Shown here: positions 8,546 to 17,405 of the stretch, one piece after another
Position numbering within the stretch: position 1 is the stretch's first letter
Layout of the letters: the number at the start of each line of letters is the position of its first letter
Source of the DNA: Pseudomonas simiae
GTDB taxonomy: Bacteria > Pseudomonadota > Gammaproteobacteria > Pseudomonadales > Pseudomonadaceae
Reading direction: 5' to 3'
Length of the DNA stretch: 64,000 nucleotides
NCBI RefSeq assembly: GCF_900111895.1
Contig: NZ_FOKB01000007.1
Location: forward strand, 248,001 to 312,000
Notes under the pieces: model-generated
Databases searched by the model: none
The model's input: only the letters and a program-made list of their open reading frames with translations
Told to the model about the DNA's origin: nothing
Program-made: the position numbers and the translations under genes

Positions 8546-10441
8546 ATGAATCGCCTCTGCTTCGCCCTGCCGTTGCTGCTGCTAACCTCTCCGGACCTGC
8601 TCGCCGACACCCGCGACGACGCCCTGAAACTTCCCAACGTGGTCATCAGCGCGAACCGCCAGGTGCAGGCACGCAACGACAGCAGCGCCGCCAACACGGT
8701 GTTCACCCGTGACGACATCGACCGCCTGCAACCCACCAGCGTCACCGACCTGCTCAGTCGCGTGCCTGGCGTGCAGGTCGCGCCTACCGGTGGACGCGGC
8801 AGTTTGCCGGGGATCTTCATTCGCGGCACCAAATCCGCGCAAAGCCTGGTATTGGTGGACGGCCAACGTATCGCCAATACCACCTCCGGCGACAGCGGCT
8901 TGCAATACCTGAACGTCGACCAGATTGAACGAGTGGAAGTGCTGCGCGGCTCACGCTCGGTGATCTACGGCAGCGATGCGATTGGCGGGGTGATCCAGGT
9001 GTTTACCCGCCGGAATACCGAGCAAGGCCTGCAACCACGCCTGAAGTTGGGCTTTGGCAGCAACCAGACCTGGGAGCGCAGCCTTGGCCTGTCCGGCGGC
9101 GATGAACACACCCGTTTCAACCTCGGCGCGAGCCTGGATGACACCGCGGGTATCAACTCGACGCATACATCATTCCCCAGCGATGGCGACCATGACGCCT
9201 ACCGCAATCAGTCCCTCAGCCTGAACCTCAGCCATTCCTTCAGCGATGAGCTGGAGGCCGGTTTCAACCTGTTGGATAACCGCGGCAAGTCAGAGTACGA
9301 CAACAGTTTCGGCCGCTACGACGCCACTACCGGGCGAACGCTGGGGCAAAAGCCCTACACCAACTACACCGTCAGCAGTGCCAGCGGCTATGTCGATGCC
9401 AAGCTCAACGAGCGCTGGCAATCACGCCTGGAGTTAGGCCACAGCGAGAACCGCGATACCAAGCGCGACACCCTCAGTGACGATTTCAGCGTGTTCAACA
9501 CCTACCGCGACTCGGTCAACTGGCAGAACGACCTGACGCTGAACGACCGGAACAGCCTGATTCTCGGCGGCGACTGGTATGAAGACCGCTTCCACGGCTC
9601 CACCCTCTTTACCGAAAACAGTCGCTGGAACCGCGCGGCCTTTGTGCAGCATCGGTTCAAGGGTGATTGGTTTTCCACGGAACTGGGCCTGCGACGTGAC
9701 CAGAACCAGCAGTTCGGTGGACAGAATAGCTGGAGCGGCACCCTGACCTTGCCGGTCAACCCGGACAACGATGTGTTGCTGAGCTACAGCGAAGGCTTCC
9801 GTGCGCCGACCTTCAACGACCTGTATTACCCGGATACGAAGTACAGCAACCCCAACCTGCAGCCCGAAACCTCAAAGAGCTACGAACTGCAATGGCGCAG
9901 CCAGTTGAGCGACAGCACACGCCTGGAAGCCTCGCTGTACCGCACCGACTTGAGCGATGCGATCATCCTCGACCGCTCCGGCAAGCCGCAGAACGTGGCG
10001 TCAGCGCGCATCAACGGCTTTGAAGCCGCGCTCAAGCAGGAGCTGTTCGGCTGGCAAGGCAACCTGGGGCTGTCGATCATCGACCCACGCGACCGCGACA
10101 GCGGACACACCTTGGCCCGCCGGGCGCGGCGTACGGTGAATCTGGATCTGGATCGGCAGTTCGACAAACTGGGGGTGGGCGCCAGTTGGCAGGCCATCAG
10201 CAGCAGTTATGACGATGAAGACAACACCCACCGCCTGGGTGGCTATGCCTTGCTTGGATTGCGCAGCAGTTGGGCGCTGAATCGGGAAGTGGCGTTGTCG
10301 TTGAAGGTCGACAACTTGCTGGATAAGACTTATGCACGGGCGCGCTATAGCTATAACGACCCGACATACGCCAATAATCAGGATTACCGAGAGGAAGGCC
10401 GGGTGTGGATGGTTGGGGTGACTTGGACACCGGAAATTTGA
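8546..10441 (+). CDS. btuB: TonB-dependent outer-membrane receptor, BtuB-like
   Basis: This 631-residue protein has a signal peptide (ending SPDLLAD), a plug domain with VFTRDDIDRLQPTSVTDLL and GTKSAQSLVLVDG, and a barrel with a C-terminal aromatic-rich strand. Length and sequence resemble BtuB, the vitamin B12 receptor. The start is the ATG at 8546; the frame is open further upstream but runs through a REPIN and dxs. The neighbouring minus-strand gene encodes a BtuF-like cobalamin-binding protein, which supports a role in corrinoid uptake. No cobalamin riboswitch is visible in the short upstream gap. Confidence 0.83.
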   Translation: MNRLCFALPLLLLTSPDLLADTRDDALKLPNVVISANRQVQARNDSSAANTVFTRDDIDRLQPTSVTDLLSRVPGVQVAPTGGRGSLPGIFIRGTKSAQSLVLVDGQRIANTTSGDSGLQYLNVDQIERVEVLRGSRSVIYGSDAIGGVIQVFTRRNTEQGLQPRLKLGFGSNQTWERSLGLSGGDEHTRFNLGASLDDTAGINSTHTSFPSDGDHDAYRNQSLSLNLSHSFSDELEAGFNLLDNRGKSEYDNSFGRYDATTGRTLGQKPYTNYTVSSASGYVDAKLNERWQSRLELGHSENRDTKRDTLSDDFSVFNTYRDSVNWQNDLTLNDRNSLILGGDWYEDRFHGSTLFTENSRWNRAAFVQHRFKGDWFSTELGLRRDQNQQFGGQNSWSGTLTLPVNPDNDVLLSYSEGFRAPTFNDLYYPDTKYSNPNLQPETSKSYELQWRSQLSDSTRLEASLYRTDLSDAIILDRSGKPQNVASARINGFEAALKQELFGWQGNLGLSIIDPRDRDSGHTLARRARRTVNLDLDRQFDKLGVGASWQAISSSYDDEDNTHRLGGYALLGLRSSWALNREVALSLKVDNLLDKTYARARYSYNDPTYANNQDYREEGRVWMVGVTWTPEI

Positions 10442-10458
10442 TCGTCGCCTGTACAGGC

Positions 10459-10533
10459 CTCTTCGCGAGCAAGCCCGCTCCCACAGGGCAAACGCATTCC
10501 AAATGTGGGAGCGGGCTTGCTCGCGAAAGCGGT
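10459..10533. repeat. REPIN after btuB
   Basis: The complement of GCGGGCTTGCTCGCGAA lies at 10462-10480 and the forward copy GTGGGAGCGGGCTTGCTCGC at 10505-10524, separated by a short spacer. Its right arm is part of the tandem duplication described next. Confidence 0.88.
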
Positions 10534-10976
10534 ATCACTTGTTAGGTGCAATCACCTGACACAGCCGCGCCACCGCCTCCAGCATCTGCCCGCTGGGCCG
10601 CTCCAGGCCTTTGTCTGGCACCAACCGCACCCGTTCCGCCATCGCTGGCCAGACCCTCCAGGCCTCCCTCTGCGCTTGATCCCCGACCAGAATCAATTCG
10701 GGGTCACGCTGCAACACCGACTCGATGCTCCCACAGGACAAACGCATTCCAAATGTGGGAGCGGGCTTGCTCGCGAAAGCGGTATCACTTGTTAGGTGCA
10801 ATCACCTGACACAGCCGCGCCACCGCCTCCAGCATCTGCCCGCTGGGCCGCTCCAGGCCTTTGTCTGGCACCAACCGCACCCGTTCCGCCATCGCTGGCC
10901 AGACCCTCCAGGCCTCCCTCTGCGCTTGATCCCCGACCAAAATCAATTCGGGGTCACGCTGCAACACCGACTCGAT
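10477..10976. repeat. 250-bp tandem duplication (two near-identical copies)
   Basis: Bases 10477-10726 and 10727-10976 are the same 250-bp unit in direct tandem. I see only two mismatches: a G/A near 10488/10738 and another at 10690/10940. Each copy holds one REP arm and the last 66 or so codons of the cobalamin-binding protein gene. GCTC occurs at both junctions and could be the microhomology. The copy nearer btuB is a disconnected 3' fragment; the other belongs to the intact gene. Confidence 0.93.
10535..10726 (-). pseudogene. Duplicated 3' fragment of the cobalamin-binding protein gene
   Basis: This is the outer copy of the 250-bp duplication. It encodes the C-terminal 63 or so residues (SIESVLQRDPELI onward to the stop) identical to those of the adjacent intact gene, but has no proper start or signal peptide. 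An open frame through the REP arm adds an unrelated N-terminus, which is unlikely to be translated. Confidence 0.85.
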
Positions 10977-11573
10977 GCTCACCTGCGGCGCCGGCAGCTT
11001 GAGGTCGTCGAACACATTGCGCGCCCCGCACACACTCAACGCATCGCTGATGATTTGCCCACCGCCCACGGTATACAGCGGCTGGTTCCATACCTGGTAA
11101 AACACGCGCAATGGTTCGACACGCTGATAGCGCTGACGCAGGTCGGCCAAGCGTTGGCGCAAGTGCGCGGCCAATTGACGACCGGACTCAGGTCGCCCCA
11201 ATTGCTCGGCGATAGCCTGGACTTGGGTGGTGAGCTGTTCAAGGCTATGGGGTTCGGCGACATAAATCGGGATGTTCAGGCGCTGCAATTGCTCACGCTG
11301 GGCCGGGCCGACGCTGCCGGGCCACAGCAGGATCAGGTCGGGCTTGAGGCTTAGCAGGCGCTCCATGTCCAATTGGCCGTAATGCCCCACCGACGGCACT
11401 TGCGCCAGGGCAACCGGACGATCGCCGCCGTCGAGCACACCCACCAGCAAGTCGGCGGCGCCCAGTTCGACGACGATTTCAGACAGGGACGGCGCCAGGC
11501 TGACCACCCGCTCGGCCGCCAAAGCCTGAGCACAGAACGCCAGCAGCAGGACCGCCAGCCAGTGACGCCTCAT
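10785..11573 (-). CDS. BtuF-like cobalamin-binding periplasmic protein
   Basis: This 262-residue protein starts with a signal peptide (ending AQALAAE), followed by the helical-backbone metal-receptor fold of BtuF and TroA-like binding proteins (RVVSLAPSLSEIVVELGAADLLVGV, later PDLILLWPG). It would bind a corrinoid in the periplasm, consistent with the BtuB-like receptor beside it. No btuC or btuD is present here. Its start overlaps the stop of the upstream membrane-protein gene (ATGA). The last quarter of the gene has been tandemly duplicated downstream without damaging the frame. Confidence 0.82.
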   Translation of the reverse strand: MRRHWLAVLLLAFCAQALAAERVVSLAPSLSEIVVELGAADLLVGVLDGGDRPVALAQVPSVGHYGQLDMERLLSLKPDLILLWPGSVGPAQREQLQRLNIPIYVAEPHSLEQLTTQVQAIAEQLGRPESGRQLAAHLRQRLADLRQRYQRVEPLRVFYQVWNQPLYTVGGGQIISDALSVCGARNVFDDLKLPAPQVSIESVLQRDPELILVGDQAQREAWRVWPAMAERVRLVPDKGLERPSGQMLEAVARLCQVIAPNK

Positions 11574-11989
11574 CCTAATTGACGGGGGATGCGGTAAAGG
11601 TAAAACAGCACCAGCGTCGACAGCGCCAGCAGGAACAGCGGCACGGCTTCCAAGCCAACGAACACGGCCAGCGCGCCGATCCAGGCCGGCACAGCCGCCA
11701 CTAGCAACGCCGTGCGCCGACGGGCCGCCAGGGTGATCCAGGCAGCCGGCTCTTCGGGGGTATCGAGGGCTTTGGAGGTGGCGATCAACGCGTGTTTATA
11801 GCCGTTGAAGTAACGCAGGCTAAGAAACATCGAGGCCACGCCGGCAATGAAGAACGGCATGGCCAACACTGGCAGCAAGGACTCGGCCTGACCAAACACC
11901 AGGTTGATCACGAACAGGGGGAACAACGCCAGGGCCAGGTACTGCCACCAGTTGAAGGACAGTCGCCGTTTCACCTGGCCACGGGTCAC
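11570..11989 (-). CDS. Conserved inner-membrane protein of unknown function
   Basis: The 139-residue protein has about four hydrophobic segments (for example YLALALFPLFVINLVFG, LLPVLAMPFFIAGVASMFL, LLVAAVPAWIGALAVFVGL, VPLFLLALSTLVLFYLY). No catalytic motif is visible. It begins with GTG overlapping the ribA stop and ends overlapping the cobalamin-binding protein start, so the three genes form a tightly coupled operon. A neighbour role in corrinoid uptake is possible but unsupported by sequence. Confidence 0.7.
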   Translation of the reverse strand: MTRGQVKRRLSFNWWQYLALALFPLFVINLVFGQAESLLPVLAMPFFIAGVASMFLSLRYFNGYKHALIATSKALDTPEEPAAWITLAARRRTALLVAAVPAWIGALAVFVGLEAVPLFLLALSTLVLFYLYRIPRQLG

Positions 11990-12603
11990 GCGCGGTCGAC
12001 CTCGCCCTGATGCTCGTTGCCCATCATGTGGTCGAGCTTGCTGGCCTTGGTGGCCAGGTAGAGCTTGTTGTGCGGGTTGTGCCCGGTGTGCAGCGGCACA
12101 CGCTCGGCCACGGTGATGCCCATCTCGGTCAACGCTTTGACCTTGCGCGGGTTGTTGGTCATCAGGCGCAGGGATTTCACGCCCAGATGCTCCAGCATCG
12201 GCAGGCAGATCGCGTAGTCACGCTGGTCGGCGGCAAAGCCCAGGCGCTCGTTAGCCTCGACGGTATCGGCGCCGCCATCTTGCAGCTCGTAGGCGCGGAT
12301 CTTGTTCATCAGGCCAATGCCACGACCTTCCTGACGCAGGTACAGCAACACGCCGCGACCTTCACGGGCGATGGCCCGCATGGCGGCTTCCAATTGCGAA
12401 CCGCAGTCGCAACGCTGGCTGAACAACGCGTCGCCGGTCAGGCATTCGGAATGCACACGACCCAGCACCGGCGCGCCATCAGCGATATCGCCCAGGCTCA
12501 GCACAACGTGCTCGCGCCCGGTGGCGTCTTCGAGGAAGCCGTTAATGGTGAACGTGGCAAAAGGGGTAGGCAGCTTGGAAGCGGCGACGAAAACGACGGG
12601 CAC
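11986..12603 (-). CDS. ribA: GTP cyclohydrolase II
   Basis: RibA opens the imidazole ring of GTP, the first committed step of riboflavin synthesis. The 205-residue protein has the zinc-binding cysteines at C54, C65 and C67 (CLTGDALFSQRCDCG) in the same positions as E. coli RibA. The RQEGRGIG segment of the GTP site is present. Because the RibBA-like protein in the riboflavin cluster lacks these cysteines, this is the likely functional cyclohydrolase. It heads a three-gene unit with a membrane protein and the cobalamin-binding protein. Confidence 0.96.
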   Translation of the reverse strand: MPVVFVAASKLPTPFATFTINGFLEDATGREHVVLSLGDIADGAPVLGRVHSECLTGDALFSQRCDCGSQLEAAMRAIAREGRGVLLYLRQEGRGIGLMNKIRAYELQDGGADTVEANERLGFAADQRDYAICLPMLEHLGVKSLRLMTNNPRKVKALTEMGITVAERVPLHTGHNPHNKLYLATKASKLDHMMGNEHQGEVDRA

Positions 12604-12753
12604 CGTGTGCTCCTGATTTCAGTTTTTACGATGGCGGCCATTGTAACAGCAGCTTCCTACGGACGCTTAAGCTGAATTATCGCTGATAAAGATCAATCGG
12701 TTCGATTGGCCTTCTTATTGATTCTATGTAGACGTGCGCTTGCTCGCGCCTAC

Positions 12754-13473
12754 TTAGAACGGATATGGCTGTTTCCAGCGTTCAAAAATCGCCTTCAACG
12801 CGCCGCTTTTCACCAGAACAGCCATGCGTTGGTCGAATACAGCCATCAAGGCGCGACCTCGTTCATTATCGGCAAACCCGATATAAAGCGGGATTTCGAC
12901 GATGTGGGTCAGTCTGAATCTGGACGGGTCATCCGCCTGATTGAGCACGTACTGGGCCTCGGTCAGCGCATCGATGTAGAAGTCGGCTCGCGCGTGTTCC
13001 AGCATCGGCAAAATGCCGTCGCGGCGCTCGATTTGGTTGAAGCGCTGCACAGTGGGCAAGTACTCCTCGTACTTGTAGCCACGCACCCAGGCCAGGCGGT
13101 AATTACCCAGCGTAGCCAGCGTCGGCGCCGGCGTGCCGGCCAGGCCGAGGGCGTAGATGTGGTCGGAATCGAAATTCCAATGGGGGTACAGCACCCCGGT
13201 GGCTTCCTCACAATAGGAACCGACCCAGCCATCCACTTCGCCGCGCTGGGCCAGGCCGACCGAGCGGGTGTAGGGCACTGAACGCGTCTGCAGCGTTATT
13301 CCGGCGGGTTCGAACACCTGGCGCAGTACGTCCCAGGCCAGGCCGCTGCCATTTTTGTTGGTGTAGTCGTTCCACTCCTCACTGGCCAACACGACCTTGC
13401 CGGGCGCGTCCTGCGCCTGGGCGACCGCCGTAAAGGCACATAGCACTATCAGCAGCCAACGGCGCACATCCAT
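12754..13473 (-). CDS. Periplasmic solute-binding protein (family 3)
   Basis: A 239-residue exported protein (signal peptide ending AVAQAQ) with the amino-acid-binding SBP family 3 fold: VVLASEEWNDYTN near the mature N-terminus and a C-terminal half with MLEHARADFYIDAL. No permease or ATPase gene is adjacent, so it may act as a solitary binding protein or sensor. It occupies the slot after thiL where pgpA often lies in related genomes. Confidence 0.75.
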   Translation of the reverse strand: MDVRRWLLIVLCAFTAVAQAQDAPGKVVLASEEWNDYTNKNGSGLAWDVLRQVFEPAGITLQTRSVPYTRSVGLAQRGEVDGWVGSYCEEATGVLYPHWNFDSDHIYALGLAGTPAPTLATLGNYRLAWVRGYKYEEYLPTVQRFNQIERRDGILPMLEHARADFYIDALTEAQYVLNQADDPSRFRLTHIVEIPLYIGFADNERGRALMAVFDQRMAVLVKSGALKAIFERWKQPYPF

Positions 13474-13539
13474 GGTGGCGACCTCCTACAGGGCCTTGCA
13501 TCCGTGATTACGCGATAAAGGGTAGCGCAGTGCACCGAC

Positions 13540-14505
13540 TCAGGGGGTCTGCTGAAAGTGTTGATAACCATGGATGGCTGGCGTGATGTCGTGCCCGTTG
13601 CCGTCGAGCAGCGTCACGCCCTGCCCCGCCTCGACCCGGCCGATCACATGGACCGGCCAGCCGTCGGCCAGCAACGATGCCAACTCGTCGGATGGCAAGG
13701 TGAACACCAGCACGTAGTCGTCGCCCCCGCTCAGGGCCGCGACGCGCGCCGCATCCTCGCCGACAAACGCCAACAACGCCTGGGACAAGGGCAAGCGCTG
13801 GCGTTCGATCAACAGGCTGACAGCCGAGGCCGTGGCGATATGCCCGCAATCGGCCAAGAGACCGTCGGAAATATCCATGGCAGCCGTGGCCTTGCCGCGC
13901 AGTGCCAGCCCCAGGGCCAACTGCGGCTGCGGCGACCAGTAGTGGGCCAGTAGCGGATCGGCAACGGCCGCGTCAGCATTGCGCTGGCCCAATACCAACG
14001 ACAACGCGCCGGCGGCATTGCCCAATTCACCGCCGACACACAGCAGGTCACCCGGCCGCGCACCGCTGCGGGTCAAGGCTTGCCCGGCGGGTACGCGACC
14101 AAACACGGTCAGGGTCAGGCTCAAGGGGCCACGGGTGGTATCGCCGCCCACCAGGCCCACGCCGCAGCGCTGCGCCATGAGGTTCAAACCCTCGGCATAG
14201 CGTTGCAGCCAATCGGCATTGACGGTCGGCGTGGTCAGGGCAAGGGTAAACGCGAGGGGATGGGCGCCCATGGCGGCCAGGTCGCTGACTGCCACGGCCA
14301 ACGAGCGCTGGCCCAGCAGGAACGGGTCGCAGGGGTCGGCAAAATGCACCCCGGCCACCAATGTATCGGTGGAGACTGCCAGCTGCTCCCCGGCAGGGAG
14401 CGCCAGCAAGGCGCAGTCGTCACCGATCCCCAAGGCAATGCCCTCGCCGCCCTGCGCACAAGGCGCGGCGGCGAAGTAGTTGCGGATCAGCTCAAACTCG
14501 CCCAT
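13540..14505 (-). CDS. thiL: Thiamine-monophosphate kinase
   Basis: ThiL phosphorylates thiamine monophosphate to the active cofactor thiamine diphosphate. The 321-residue protein belongs to the PurM/ThiL fold: N-terminal GEFELIRNYF, then GIGDDCALL at about residues 26-34 and VGGDTTRG in the middle, which bind Mg-ATP. The gene lies 18 bp after nusB, as is common in proteobacteria. The frequent downstream partner pgpA is missing. Confidence 0.95.
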   Translation of the reverse strand: MGEFELIRNYFAAAPCAQGGEGIALGIGDDCALLALPAGEQLAVSTDTLVAGVHFADPCDPFLLGQRSLAVAVSDLAAMGAHPLAFTLALTTPTVNADWLQRYAEGLNLMAQRCGVGLVGGDTTRGPLSLTLTVFGRVPAGQALTRSGARPGDLLCVGGELGNAAGALSLVLGQRNADAAVADPLLAHYWSPQPQLALGLALRGKATAAMDISDGLLADCGHIATASAVSLLIERQRLPLSQALLAFVGEDAARVAALSGGDDYVLVFTLPSDELASLLADGWPVHVIGRVEAGQGVTLLDGNGHDITPAIHGYQHFQQTP

Positions 14506-14523
14506 TCAGGTCCCAAGCGCGGT

Positions 14524-15024
14524 TTAGCGCTTGTACGCCTTCACTTCGGCTTCACGCAAGCGCGGAGCCAGCTTGTCGAGCACGCCGTTGACGAACTTGT
14601 GGCCGTCGGTCGAACCGTAGACTTTCGCCAACTCGATACCTTCGTTGATTACCACGCGGTACGGCACGTCGACGCGATACAGCAGTTCCCAGGCAGACAG
14701 CCGCATCACGCACAGCTCAACCGGGTCCAGCTCTTCGATGGTCAGGTCCAGGCAAGGTGCCAGGGCTGTATCGATCTCGGTCAGGTGGGCATGTACACCG
14801 TGCAGAATGTCGTGGAAGTACGGCAGGTCGGCGAAGGTAAAATCGTTGTCGACGCGAAACTGTGCTTCGATCTCGTTCAACGAAGCGCCCGCCAGGTGAC
14901 GCTGATACAGCGCCTGGGTCGCCAACTGACGAGCAGCGCGACGCTTCTCGTTCTTGGATGGCTTGCCAGCATCGGCTGGACGTGGCTCGCGCGGGTTGAA
15001 GTTGTCGCTCTCGTCGGAAATCAC
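14524..15024 (-). CDS. nusB: Transcription antitermination factor NusB
   Basis: NusB binds boxA RNA together with S10 (NusE) to form the antitermination complex on rRNA operons. The 166-residue protein has a short polar N-terminal extension before the conserved helical core (RRAARQLATQALYQ and, near the C-terminus, VINEGIELAKVYG). It begins with GTG overlapping the ribH stop, so it is translationally coupled. The ribH-nusB pairing is widely conserved. Confidence 0.96.
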   Translation of the reverse strand: MISDESDNFNPREPRPADAGKPSKNEKRRAARQLATQALYQRHLAGASLNEIEAQFRVDNDFTFADLPYFHDILHGVHAHLTEIDTALAPCLDLTIEELDPVELCVMRLSAWELLYRVDVPYRVVINEGIELAKVYGSTDGHKFVNGVLDKLAPRLREAEVKAYKR

Positions 15025-15497
15025 TTGGCCTCCAACTGCGACAGCAGGCTGACCATTTCCAGGGCGGACAGGGCAGCTTCAGCGCCTTTGTTGCCGGCCT
15101 TGGTGCCGGAACGCTCGATGGCTTGCTCGATGGAATCCACGGTCAGCACGCCGAAAGCGACGGGTACGCCGAACTCCATGGACACCTGGGCCAGGCCCTT
15201 GGTGCATTCACCTGCCACGTATTCGAAATGCGGAGTACCGCCACGAATGACCGCGCCCAGGGCGATGATCGCCGCGTATTCACCCTGCTGAGCAACTTTT
15301 TGCGCAACCAGTGGAATTTCGAAGGCGCCAGGGGCGCGGATGAGGGTGATATCGCTCTCGCTCACACCGTGGCGAACCAAGGCGTCCACGGCACCGCTTA
15401 CCAGGCTTTCAACCACGAAGCTGTTGAAGCGGCCAACCACCAGGGCGTAGCGGCCTTTGGGGGCGATGAAGGTACCTTCGATGGTCTTCAGGGTCAT
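15021..15497 (-). CDS. ribH: 6,7-dimethyl-8-ribityllumazine synthase
   Basis: RibH condenses ArPP (from RibD) with DHBP (from RibB) to lumazine, the next-to-last step of riboflavin synthesis. At 158 residues it has the usual size, with the RFNSFVVESLVSGA segment near the N-terminus and the GAVIRGGTPHFEYV active-site loop at about residues 81-94 containing the catalytic histidine. It sits between ribBA and nusB. Confidence 0.96.
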   Translation of the reverse strand: MTLKTIEGTFIAPKGRYALVVGRFNSFVVESLVSGAVDALVRHGVSESDITLIRAPGAFEIPLVAQKVAQQGEYAAIIALGAVIRGGTPHFEYVAGECTKGLAQVSMEFGVPVAFGVLTVDSIEQAIERSGTKAGNKGAEAALSALEMVSLLSQLEAK

Positions 15498-15587
15498 TCG
15501 ACAAATCTCTTAAAGAGCCGGGACGCGTGTATGACGCGTCCCTTAGTGATATTTGAACCACGAACAAGGGGCGAAAATCGCCAGCCT

Positions 15588-16679
15588 TTATTCGGAGGGC
15601 ACGTATTCTACTACTTCCAGGTCGAAACCGGATATCGCATTAAATTTCATTGGCGCACTCATCAGGCGCATTTTGCGCACGCCCAGGTCACGCAGGATCT
15701 GCGAACCGGCACCGACGATGCTGTAGGTGGTCGGTTTTTTCACTGGCGCGTGATCAGCCGTTTCGCGGATATGCGCCAGCAAGACATCGCCATCCAACGG
15801 GTGACCGAGCAACAGCACCACACCACTGCCGGCCTCGGAAACCGCAGTCATGGCGGCGCGCAGGCTCCAGCGGCCGGGCTGCTTGACCATCAACAGGTCG
15901 CGCAATGGGTCCATGTTGTGCACGCGCACCAAGGTCGGCTCTTCGGCGCAAATGGTGCCCAGGGTCAGGGCCATGTGCACGTCACCTTCCACTGAATCAC
16001 GGTAGGTCACCAGATTGAATTGGCCCAATTCGCTGTCCAGTGGCTGCTCGGCAATCCGCTGAACGGTACGTTCGTGGATCATGCGGTAGTGAATCAGGTC
16101 GGCGATGGTGCCGATCTTGAGGTTGTGCTCGGCGGCAAACGCCTCGAGTTCGGTGCGACGGGCCATGGTGCCGTCGTCGTTCATCACTTCGCAGATCACC
16201 CCGCTCGGCTCGAAACCGGCCATGCGCGCCAGGTCGCAGGCGGCTTCGGTGTGGCCGGCGCGGGCCAGGGTTCCGCCGGGCTGGGCCATCAGCGGGAAGA
16301 TGTGGCCGGGGCTGACGATGTCTTCGGCCTTGGCGTCTTTCGCGGCGGCGGCCTGCACGGTGCGTGCACGGTCAGCAGCAGAGATACCGGTGGTGACGCC
16401 GGTGGTGGCCTCAATCGATACGGTGAACTTGGTGCCAAAACCCGAGCCATTGCGAGGTGCCATCAACGGCAGCTTGAGCAATTCACAACGCTCACGGCTC
16501 ATGGGCATGCAGATCAACCCGCGGGCGTGCTTGGCCATGAAGTTGATGTGCTCAGGCAGGCAGGCCTCGGCGGCCATGATGATGTCGCCTTCGTTCTCGC
16601 GGTCTTCGTCATCCATCAGGATGACCATCTTGCCTTGGCGGATGTCTTCAACCAGTTCTTCGATGCTATTGAGCGCCAC
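15588..16679 (-). CDS. ribBA: DHBP synthase with a degenerate GTP cyclohydrolase II domain
   Basis: The N-terminal 200 residues are 3,4-dihydroxy-2-butanone-4-phosphate synthase (RibB): DDEDRENEGD at about residues 23-32 binds metal and ribulose-5-phosphate, and HTEAACDLA is conserved. The C-terminal 160 residues look like a GTP cyclohydrolase II domain but lack its zinc cysteines (no CDCG). So only the RibB activity is expected; a separate ribA lies at 11986. The start is a GTG at 16679, 15 bp after ribE. Confidence 0.92.
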   Translation of the reverse strand: MALNSIEELVEDIRQGKMVILMDDEDRENEGDIIMAAEACLPEHINFMAKHARGLICMPMSRERCELLKLPLMAPRNGSGFGTKFTVSIEATTGVTTGISAADRARTVQAAAAKDAKAEDIVSPGHIFPLMAQPGGTLARAGHTEAACDLARMAGFEPSGVICEVMNDDGTMARRTELEAFAAEHNLKIGTIADLIHYRMIHERTVQRIAEQPLDSELGQFNLVTYRDSVEGDVHMALTLGTICAEEPTLVRVHNMDPLRDLLMVKQPGRWSLRAAMTAVSEAGSGVVLLLGHPLDGDVLLAHIRETADHAPVKKPTTYSIVGAGSQILRDLGVRKMRLMSAPMKFNAISGFDLEVVEYVPSE

Positions 16680-16694
16680 GCGGCACCCCCTTGG

Positions 16695-17357
16695 TCAGGA
16701 TTTCAGGTAGCCGTTAGCGGCCAGAAAACTTTCGGTGATGTTACCGGTGGCGGGCTCTGCGGCCTTATCGCCCAGCAACAGGCGCTCCAGGTAACGGGCA
16801 AGCAAGTCCACTTCCAGGTTCACCCGGCGACCCGGCTGGTAAGACGCCATGATGGTTTCGCTGAGGGTGTGGGGAATGATGGTCAGTTCAAACTCGGCGC
16901 CATTCACGGCGTTCACGGTCAGGCTGGTGCCATCGACGGTGATCGAGCCTTTGTGGGCGATGTACTTGGCCAATTCTTTCGGCGCGCGGATGCGAAACTC
17001 CACGGCACGCGCGTTTTCGCTGCGGGCAACCACTTCGCCGACGCCGTCGACGTGGCCGCTGACCAGGTGACCACCGAGACGGGTGGTGGGGGTCAGGGCT
17101 TTTTCCAGGTTGACCGGGCTGCCGGCCTTGAGGTCGTTCATCGCGGTGCAATCCAGGGTTTCCCGGCTGACATCAGCGGCAAAACCATTGCCCGGCAGTT
17201 CGATGACGGTCAGGCAGACGCCGCTGACGGCAATACTGTCGCCCAGCTTGACGTCACCCAGGTCGAGCTTGCCGGTTTCAACCAGCAGGCGTACGTCGCC
17301 GCCTTTTGGGGTCATTGCACGGATGCTGCCGATGGATTCGATAATGCCGGTGAACAT
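16695..17357 (-). CDS. ribE: Riboflavin synthase alpha subunit
   Basis: The enzyme dismutates two lumazines to riboflavin and the pyrimidine that is recycled. The 220-residue protein has the two repeated barrels of the family: MFTGIIESIG opens the first and SGHVDGVGEV lies at the start of the second, each with the conserved ligand-binding pattern (GSIAVSGVCLTV-like and GSITVDGTSLTV). It lies within the minus-strand rib cluster, before ribBA. Confidence 0.96.
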   Translation of the reverse strand: MFTGIIESIGSIRAMTPKGGDVRLLVETGKLDLGDVKLGDSIAVSGVCLTVIELPGNGFAADVSRETLDCTAMNDLKAGSPVNLEKALTPTTRLGGHLVSGHVDGVGEVVARSENARAVEFRIRAPKELAKYIAHKGSITVDGTSLTVNAVNGAEFELTIIPHTLSETIMASYQPGRRVNLEVDLLARYLERLLLGDKAAEPATGNITESFLAANGYLKS

Positions 17358-17405
17358 TTCGTTCTCCTGAAAACGAGGGGCTGACGCGCAAGCGCAGGCC
17401 GGGAA

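Noticed and set aside
16680..16694. FMN riboswitch before ribBA
   Set aside because: Only 15 bp separate ribE from ribBA; no RFN element fits.
16020..17384. Plus-strand open frame of 454 codons across ribBA and ribE
   Set aside because: It overlaps two well-supported genes; its sequence is low-complexity and His/Gly-rich, as expected from antisense of GC-rich genes.
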